Assembly (NCBI GenBank): GCA_019915135.1
Contig: JAHLMK010000010.1
Location: 1,116,001-1,180,000, forward strand
DNA from: Strobilurus pachycystidiatus
Lineage: Eukaryota > Basidiomycota > Agaricomycetes > Agaricales > Physalacriaceae
Direction: 5' to 3'
Length of the DNA stretch: 64,000 nt
The notes below the pieces were generated by a model, which was given only the letters and a program-made list of their open reading frames with translations, had not been told where the DNA came from and made no database searches. The position numbers and the translations under genes are program-made. Of the stretch, positions 56,120 to 64,000 are shown piece by piece (within the stretch, counting starts at the first letter, position 1; each line of letters begins with the position of its first letter).

Positions 56120-59100
56120 AAACAAGCAGGACGGGTTTCCATTGTCAATCTGATAGCTGTGTCTGGAATCCATAAAGGTCTCATACGACTCAAATTTCCT
56201 AGTCGCCCATCCTTAAAATTGAACACCCACCTCCACTTCTGGCGCACCGCTCCCGTCATGGATCCACTAGAGTGGGTGATTTTTTTTACAGTCGGACGTT
56301 CTACTAACTAAGAATCGTACCATGTACTAGATCGCAGTTCCGTCGATACCTTGACAACATCCTTGCAGACTTCGATCCCGACGACTTAAAAGGGGCCGGA
56401 ATGAGGCCTGAGTACCCTACCACTGCCACTTCCGAGATTACGCTATCCAGTCGGTTTCCCTCTCACTGCTTAGCTCTTTATCTCAGACGCTGTACGCAGA
56501 CATCAAGCTTGGGATAGTCGGCGACGACCAGGGCGACTTGGTTGAGGTACCATACGAAGCGAAGCTTTCTGTGGTCTTCAGACACGACGAAAATACTGTC
56601 CTTCTTGAGTCTGATGGCTTATCGGGAGATACACGTGGGTATTGGAGCGTCCCCATTTTGACGAAACTGTGCGGCCTTGCGCATTCAATCATGTTTTTCT
56701 CTAATCAGGATTCCCAGGTCAACCTCTGGTATCCTCGTTGTGGATGTCTTCGAACAAGTCGGCGAAGATTCGAACGTCAAGTTAGGTTCAGCTTACGTCG
56801 ACGTCGACGATATATTTGAAGACCTGAAACGACGTCCGCGAGTCGGTGAGTGATTGAGTATATCTCCTAGCTGAGCCTGAGAAAGTCGTAGAATACAAAC
56901 ACAACCTCCTCATGGAGTCAGACACTGTGCTCGGCATCTACATCAGAATGGCAGCAACTGGGGCATACTCTGAGTCGCTTTCAGGCTCTTCTCTGTGGGA
57001 TAAACTTAATTTTGGTGTGTGGCTTATGTCGTCCCCAAGGTCCCAGTGTCCTGACCTTTCGGATTAGCAATTGACTACAATATGAACACGTCGGCGAGCC
57101 TCATCTCAGTCTTCACCGTCACAAAACTCTTTGAGCAAGGCCAATTGCTTTCTTCAAGTTCCGGTGAAGAATGGCTCGGGCTTCTTTACCACCTCTGTTC
57201 TGCCTTGCCGCTTGAGCTGCGGATCCCGGCTCTGCTCCATTGCGCGGATGTAGTGCACTTCGACTACGATCCCAAGAACATGAACATCGCTCATTTCTCG
57301 CGAGAATCCTACCATTCATACACGGAGGCCATTGCAGAATTGAGCCCCTCCCAACAGCGCTCCTTCTCGGACGCACTCCTGCGACTCCCCGACTCTACTC
57401 CGTCGAAGTTCACTCGAATGCGATGGTGGGGGATTGCCATCTATGAGTCTTGCAGCCGCACTGGGAACTGGGATAATCTGGAAGAATCGCTTCTCTTCCT
57501 GGAAGCAGCTGCAGAAGAGCCGCTTGGCTTCAAGCATCCAGTAGATGAATTCGAGCTCCACCAAAACGTGTTCGCCTGCCGGACCCTACGTTATCAACAG
57601 AACCAGGAAATTCCAGAATTGGACAAAGCAGTGTCTGCGGCGGGTAAAGCGATGGCTGTTTCGCTGCCGTGGTTGATACTGGCGAAGAAGGTCGAAATCA
57701 TACACCTTTTTTTTGGATACGTGCACGAGCACTTCCACCTCACAGGCGACCGGCGCGGGGTGGATAAGATGTTCGAGTGGCTTGGCCATGTTCTGGATAT
57801 GGCGCCAGCCGACAATCCCCAGCGCCTACTGTTCTTTCAGATACATGATCATCTTCTCAGGGAGAGGAATGATTTCGCTGGCTACTTCGCGGACGACTTG
57901 TCGGAAAGAATCAGGGTCCAGGAACAGATCGTTCAATCAATAAATATACGGCACGGACCCTCCGGTCATACATCACGCCGGACCGTCAGTATCCTAATCG
58001 GCCTTTTGGCCTGTCGCTTCCTGAAAGAAATCTTTACTGGCTCCGCGCGTCGCACAGACGTCTCGACAGATGGGTCCGCGGGTCGCGCAGACATCTGTAG
58101 AGCAATAGAGCTGAGCAGAAATTTCATCGACACGCAGCCGAATGACGTTCCGAGTCATCCAATGGTCCTCCTACTCGCCCCCTCATTGGCGGCACGCTTC
58201 ATTGCATATGGAGATATGAAGGACTTGGATGAAGCAATACGACTTACACGACTCCTATTGCCAAAACATTCGCCTGAAAGACCGGGAATGCTCGGATTTC
58301 TGTACGAGATGCGATACTACGCTGGCAGTGGCCATCCTGAGGATCGGGAATCATCTATCGCATACCTCTCCCATGCGGCCTTGTCTCCATCTACAGATCC
58401 CGGTGAAAGGCTCTATAGAGCCATTTGCTGGGCTGACTTGGACATATTCTGTCAGCAGTATGCGGAGAAACTGGGCATCACACTCGTCCGCCCCCAGGAC
58501 GCAGACACAGTGCGAATGAGTGGGCTGAGGGCAGCCATGTCCATCCTTCCCAGTGTTGCATGGTTGGGAATGGCCTTTCACGAACGGCTAAATCAGCTCA
58601 CACAGAGGTCGGCGCCGGCGCGGGTGTCACTTCAACACTTTAAGTCATTGGGAGACCGTGCGTTCTCGGGGGACTTTCTCATCAGTGTATCCGACTTCCC
58701 AAATAGAGCAGCCCAGTTCGCGATTGCCCAAGGCGAGTTCAGCACCGCGTTGGAGTGGCTGGAGCAAGGACGTTCGGTGATCTGGGAGCAACTCCTTCAG
58801 CTTCGGACACCGTTGGATGATTTACGAGAAAGGGATTCGTGTCTTGCGGATAAGATGTCGACTACCAGGGAAGCAATGATGCGCACCAGCACAAGAAACC
58901 ACTTCTTGGAGTCAGAGGCTGAGGCTCAAGAGCATCGGAAGCTTGTGACAGAGTGGGAGAAGTGCGTTCAGGAGACACGGCGTGTTCCCGGGCTCGAGAG
59001 CTTTCTACTCCCACAGGATTTTGGAACCCTTTGCGGCGCTGCTCAGGACGCTGTCGTTGTGGTCATCAACGTCGACTTCCATGGACCATGGGTGCGACGC

Positions 59101-60254
59101 GCTCATTCTCGTCCCACCTATCGAGCCGCATCTCCAGACGGACGTGCTTCATGTTCCTCTCCCCGATCTCGAGCTGCCAGATATAGACCAAATGCACAGT
59201 GCTCTCATGGATGCAACGCGGGATGACTACAGCTTCAGGCAATCTTTGGACGGCGAAGATCCACGGGGTGGCGGTCCGGCCCCTTTTGGTGATGAGGATC
59301 AGATCCAACAAATCCTGGAGAAGCTGTGGTATAAGATTGTGCAGCCCGTGCTGTCTTTCTTGATGTCTGTTCGGCCGCTCTTGGTCACAGTAAGTACTGG
59401 TCCCCACTTTTTGCTACTTGTGACTCACTTTCTTACAGTGTACACCAGGCGAGCGAAAACCACATATCCGGTGGTGTCCGACAGGCCGGCTTCAATTCTT
59501 GCCTCTCCATGCCGCAGGCGACTATGACAAAACCGATGTCGGCCACAAGGTGTACGAGTATGTTGTCTCATCGTACATCCCGACTCTCAGCTCGGTCATT
59601 CGTCCACGTACCAAAGCCGAAGCGTCACAGAAGGAGCTGGAGGTTCTTGCCGTTGCTTGCGCCAACGCCAGAGGACAACTTCCCATCTACGGCGTCGACA
59701 TTGAGGTTGAACGATTGGCGAACCATTCCACCTCGCACTCCTCGTCGACCTTCACAGCCCTCAAGGGAGGGAGCGCAACGGCTGAGCAGGTCATGGAAAA
59801 GATGAAGAGCGCCGCCTGGGTTCACTTCGCGTGTCACGGTGTACAGAACACGAAAACTCCTACCGATAGTGCTCTTCTCCTCGCCGACGGAACCCGCTTG
59901 AAGCTGTCAGACATCGCCGCCCTCAATCTTACCGACGCCGAGCTGGTTTTTCTTTCAGCTTGTCAAACCGCCACGGGCCACAGCAAGCTCCCATCCGAGT
60001 CGATTCATCTTGCGGCCGGGATGCTTCTCGCTGGGTTTCGCAGCGTCATTGCGACGATGTGGTCTATTGAAGACAGACATGCACCCGAGGTTGCGGATCA
60101 TGTTTATGGCTATCTCTTGCGGAAGGATAAGGATGGACCACCGGATTACACAGAGTCAGCGTTCGCCCTTCATCTTGCCGTTGATCGTCTTCGCAACAAA
60201 GTGGGCGAGAAAGCCTTCCTGTCGTGGGTGCCTTATATACACATCGGTATCTAG
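56120..60254 (+). CDS. C2-like/TPR/CHAT-domain protein, carrying a 7-bp frameshift
   Basis: 5' exons show a C2-like start (IVNLIAVSGIHKGLIRLKFP, PSLKLNTHLHFWRTAPVMDP; then LYADIKLGIVGDDQ). A long exon (from about 57069) holds helical TPR-like repeats to about residue 600 of that exon (RIRVQEQIVQ, DLDEAIRLTRLLLPKHSPER, FSTALEWLEQGRSVIWEQLL). After an intron (about 59391-59440) comes the CHAT peptidase domain: LQFLPLHAAGDY, AAWVHFACHG (catalytic His), ELVFLSACQTATGH (catalytic Cys), MLLAGFRSVIATMWSIEDR, ending at 60254. CHAT is a caspase-like fold (clan CD). The dyad is intact, but a 7-bp tandem duplication at 59079-59092 shifts the frame between the TPR and CHAT parts, so this allele would end about 45 codons later without the protease. 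5' exon joins are approximate. Confidence 0.75.
59079..59092 (+). repeat. 7-bp tandem duplication causing a frameshift
   Basis: CCATGGA followed by CCATGGG. Removing one copy restores a continuous frame from INVDFHG to CDALILVPP, the expected CHAT-region sequence. Confidence 0.7.
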
Positions 60255-60940
60255 CGTTGGAATCCCTGTTGTATCATAGTCAGACATTGTATGTGCGCCG
60301 CGTATCCAATCTTCTGTAAATACATCTCCTGTACCTATGATCAGTACGTACACAGTGGAGTACCAAAGTTTGATCCAAAGATCGAGGATGTCGATGGCTC
60401 TTGAACAAACACGGGAGTACGTACCGACTGACGGGCTGTTGACATAGCAGCATGCAAAGTGAACACGCAGGACATCATGGTTCGGGAGAGGAAAGAATAC
60501 TTAGAGGATGAACGGTCAACCCAATTAAACCTTGAGGAGTATCCGAAACATTGGAAGCACCGCGGCCGCGACTCGGAGAGCTTGCATACACGCAGACCGG
60601 TGCAAAGATTCCAAAAAGAATGGAGGAAGAGTAAGCTTAAGCTTACTCATGAAGCTCTCTCTTCCGTCGTGGTACGGGTTTGAGTCGATCCAGATAGGTA
60701 AAATGTAACTTCAGGGCGCAACCTGCAGGACACTGCTCTAGTCGGCAGTAGTGTCCATGCAAGATCACTTTTCTATGCACACAAGTCACTTAATACAATG
60801 TCAAGACGCGCCAGATTGAAAGACCTCACCGCCCGAATTCCCTGACCCCCGTCTACGTATATGCATCGCAGTCCTTCGTTTACACAACACAATACAATAC
60901 TTAAGTATAAATACTTCACTCCTACTGTCCTCTTCCATTT
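60255..60940. other. Intergenic between convergent genes
   Basis: No gene recognised; holds the 3' flanks of the CHAT gene and of the ubiquitin protease gene. Confidence 0.45.
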
Positions 60941-63767
60941 CTACATCCGTTCATACATGCAAATATAAGCCTTCGCCTTCAACACCTCCTCCAAAGTCGT
61001 CAACCGCACCACCGTGTCACTGATGTACGCCCACTGCCTCCCCGTCTTCGTCTTGGCTGTGTCCGCTTCATCTCTAGGTAGAGCGGTGTACGCAATGTAG
61101 TGTCCGCCAAGCTATGTCAAGCGTCACCATTAATGGACCAGGCATACGAAAAAAACTCGAAATAACTCACCATGTTCCCAATATGCACCACAACAGCGTA
61201 CAACCGATACTTGCACTTCTCCTCCCCAACCTTCCCCTTCACGAAATCCTCCCTCCTCGGCGCAAGGAAGGGCGCAAGATCCAAGATCTCCGGGAAAGTA
61301 ACATAATCGTCCAACTTCTTGAACCCGTTCGAGAAGGACAGCATCGGCGTCTTGGACAACTGCTGGAATCGCTTGAGGTGGACGACGAGGACGGGCGGTG
61401 GGGTAGAGATGAGGTAGCGTTTGTACGCCGGGCGAAGGATGAACGGCTTCGGCTTCTTCTTGACGCGAGGCGAGCTGGAAGAATCAGACGTGTCGTCCTC
61501 TTCGGAACTGCTGCTCTCCTCGTCGTCATAGCCGTTGGTGTTGGCATGGTGTGGCTGCTGCAGGTGGTTCGGCGTCACGGAAAGGAGAGATTCGGCGGAT
61601 AGCAAGGCGTGGTGGGTAAGCTTGTGGGAATTGTGAGTGCTTTCGGAATCTAAGGAATTCGGACGCGCAGTTTGTGGAGGGGTGTCATCCGGCGTGGGCG
61701 GTGCTGTCGTCGATATCGACGGAATAGTTATGCCTCCAGGTGCGAGTTTGCGAGGTACAGCTGAGGTGTGGTTGGGGATCGCTTCAGCGATTGTAGTCGG
61801 TAGCGAAACCATGGACATCGCTGCATCTGAGCGAGTGTAATCCGATAATTCCGGCGTCGAGAGGGATTTGGGAATGCCGTTGGTCAGGACGGATTCCTGA
61901 GACATAACAGTAACAACATCGTTGGGAAGCGGGACTGGTGGCACTTCGACGTCGGATTCGTCGTGGTCCACCTTGGGATGATAGACCCCGTTGGCAATCT
62001 TCCAGCACCGCCTGCATCGCACTCTATTATCGCCATCTAGAATTTCGACCGCCGTGAACATCTTGAGGCAGTCCTCGATACCAGGCAACTGCAACATCTT
62101 GAACCACATGCTCTGAGATTCAACTACGCCACTGTTGACAGTATGATTGAGCCTTGCGAACGGATTTGAGGTCGCCGACGGGTAGGTCACGTCTGCCAAA
62201 ATCCTGCGCAAGTACTCCGTCTCGGCACGACTCGGTTTGGGTGGTTTGGGTGAGCGGCTGCGGTTGATACTGGCGACACGGGTTTTCGACGGCGGGCGCG
62301 ATGAATCGGGTGTGGACGAAGGCAGTCTAGGCGACGGAGTACTGCTGACCTGGATGGCCGGCGCCTCTGATCTCGCCAAGACCGGCTTGGGCTGCACAAT
62401 CGTCGCGCTCCTTGACAAGTCACGACTCGACCGTCTTTCCGTCGACCGAGATGACCTGTCCTTCCCCTTCAAGCCCATGCTCAGCCTCCGACCGATTTTT
62501 CCCCATCCATCCTCGCTCTTTCTTCCCCGGTCCGGCTTGGGCATTTCGCCAAATTCGAGATGCTTCTCGGAGGTTGTTGCGAAGGATTCCTGGGACCCCG
62601 CGTGCGTGTTATCGTGTTCCGCAACCAGATGGTCAGGTTGGGGTGGTTTCGCGATGGAGGGTTCGGTTATGAGGTCGTAGCTGCGCCGGCGGGGGTCATC
62701 AGCGATTGACGCGTCATCCAATCCCACTATTTGGGAATTCTCGTGCGGTGTGCCGGGAGGAGCGGAAGAGGGACGAGGCGGGTTGGCGTCATCTACATGG
62801 AGAGAGACCGCGGGGGATGGGGTGGGGAATACTGAGAGGCGTTTCGCGAGGTTTTTTAGGCGATCCCGTTTTCGCTCCTTGGCTAGGTCTTCAGGTTTGA
62901 TACTCAAACTGAGATCGTTGAAATCCTCATAAGTTTGAGAGACGTGTTTGCACTTTTGGCAGACGAGGATGCTCGTGAGTTTGCCTCCAAAGATCATGTC
63001 AGAAAGCGAGATGAGTTTGTCCTCCTCATCACCGGGATCCGAAGGCTGTTTCCGCTTGCGTTTCTTGGTGGATGGCGGTGGCGGTTGTCGTTTCTTGATG
63101 ACCTGGATGAAGTGGTTCAGATAACGGCAAGAAGTGTGGTGTCAGGCACCCACGTCAAACTCTTCCATGCGCATAGCATCAAGTAGAATGCGCATGAATT
63201 CGTGGGCATCTTGCTGCGCGAAGTCGAGGTACTGTTCGTACTTTCGGCCGAGCGCCCCGAGTAGAGACCTGATAGACGGATGATGATGAGCACGACGATG
63301 CGGAGAGGACGGGGACAGTGGACTGACCGTGGCGTCTGGCTCTCACGGCGACGGTTTGTTTGGGCGTCCCAGGCTTTCAGCATCACGTTAACAAATATAT
63401 CGCCGATGGGCATGGCGTCCACGTATTCCTGCTTGTATGAACCGGCCAGTTTTGTGCCATTGGTAAGCAGCGGTGACCTCCTCGATGCGACAAGGGGTGA
63501 GTGGGTCTGTACGGTTGTCGAAAGCGGGCGAAAGTAGATGAGATCGGACAGTAGACGGGTCGCTAGGAGCTACAGGACACATCAGCACGGTCTATACGCC
63601 ACACCAGTATTAAGTCGGCCACGCACCCCTTGCAGCACGGAATTCATAAAGCAAGTATTTCCTTGGTTGATGAGGCCAGGAGGCATCAACGCAAGCTTTT
63701 CCTCTTCCTCTCGTTGCTTCCGGGCAGCGTACACCTCCTGCGGCGTCGGCGCCTTTGTCTTGGCCAT
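60941..63767 (-). CDS. Ubiquitin-specific protease (peptidase C19)
   Basis: ATG 63767 (MAKTKAPTPQEVYAARKQ). The Cys box GLINQGNTCFMNSVLQG (catalytic Cys, about residue 41) is followed by introns (about 63570-63626, 63265-63324, 63120-63159). QQDAHEFMRILLDAMRMEEF comes before the long exon, which has FGGKLTSILVCQKCKHVSQT (first zinc-ribbon Cys pair), VRCRRCWKI (second pair), VLVVHLKRFQQLSKTPMLSF and YRLYAVVVHIGNM. After an intron (about 61114-61171) LGGHYIAYTALPRDE holds the catalytic His; stop at 60941 after CMYERM. Between the domain halves are about 400 residues of Ser/Pro-rich disorder. Role: removal of ubiquitin from proteins. Resembles the fungal Ubp16/USP16 group, but the subfamily is not certain. 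Confidence 0.92.
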
Positions 63768-64000
63768 GGTCGGTCGTTGTCGTGCACGTTGGTGAGAAGA
63801 GAGAAAGAGTTATGCTGCGGCAGCGCTGGGTGTGCGGGGGAAGAATGTCCGGTATATCGTCGTGGGGGGAATCAGCCCATCGTTTCCGGGCGATCGGCAT
63901 CGGGGCACCATTATGTAAGGGTGACTTTTCCATTTTCTTTCTTCCAAGTTCCGCTCCACCATCGTCAACCTGTCTGGATCCGCGTCGTTGTACGCCGTCG
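63768..64000. other. Upstream region of the ubiquitin protease gene
   Basis: No coding sequence supported; likely promoter and 5' untranslated region of the minus-strand gene. Cut by the window edge. Confidence 0.4.

Noticed and set aside
46822..60254. Secondary-metabolite gene cluster
   Set aside because: No synthase, P450 or tailoring enzyme is present; the genes are AAA-like, DUF6535 and CHAT proteins.
1..64000. CRISPR array or prokaryotic operons
   Set aside because: The 121-bp repeats have no spacers and are dispersed; the gene structure is clearly eukaryotic with many short introns.

Overview
This window looks like nuclear DNA from a mushroom-forming basidiomycete (Agaricomycetes). 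Protein-coding genes are cut by many short introns (about 45-60 bp, GTRNGT...YAG), and the recognisable families are typical of that class: DUF6535 membrane proteins, a TPR/CHAT protein, LRR-type F-box proteins, a WD40 family, a KDZ-transposon-associated protein and a fungal AAA-ATPase-like family. I see no bacterial operon structure, CRISPR, rRNA or convincing tRNA. Function calls come from reading translated frames and remembered family patterns, without a database search; splice sites were placed by eye.

Layout. 1-5 kb: degenerate, duplicated DNA. A long inverted-repeat arm (1-2132, running off the left edge) carries an Spt5-like gene with an internal deletion plus a broken 5' part of the splicing factor gene SF3B1. 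It is followed by a broken 3' part of SF3B1 (2133-3560) and copy A of a dispersed repeat family. 5.5-12.9 kb: a WD40-type gene, a third fragment of the Spt5-like gene, an F-box gene, a coiled-coil gene and a small multi-exon coiled-coil gene. 13-14.5 kb: repeat copy B, then an RNase H relic. 14.9-24.3 kb: a small coiled-coil gene, a degenerate WD40-like relic, a RING-finger gene, repeat copy C and a Ser/Pro-rich gene. 25.8-30.5 kb: the second arm of the inverted repeat (25907-28220) with the complete Spt5-like gene and a second SF3B1 relic, bracketed by repeat copies F and D. 30.7-36.1 kb: two divergent coiled-coil genes, a frameshifted F-box gene and a five-exon gene of unknown role. 36.3-44.6 kb: a nonsense-mutated KDZ-associated pseudogene, repeat copy E, then fragments of three unrelated host genes (ABCC transporter, alpha-1,3-glucan synthase, acetyl-CoA carboxylase) joined in one orientation. 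45-64 kb: mostly intact genes: a multi-pass membrane protein, three tandem paralogues of an AAA-ATPase-like family plus a relic fourth, a DUF6535 protein, a C2/TPR/CHAT protein with a 7-bp frameshifting duplication, and a ubiquitin-specific protease.

Three points stand out. The tandem paralogues at 46.8-52.2 kb all have an intact-looking reading frame but all lack the Walker A lysine, which suggests a conserved nucleotide-binding-dead or altered NTPase-like family. A dispersed repeat (at least six copies, both orientations) contains a 121-bp tandem unit present 1-4 times and a conserved GTCTCGAGAC palindrome near one end; its copies sit beside the gene-fragment mosaics. The same region holds captured, intron-retaining pieces of at least four essential host genes, the kind of product expected from DNA-level capture or repeated segmental duplication.
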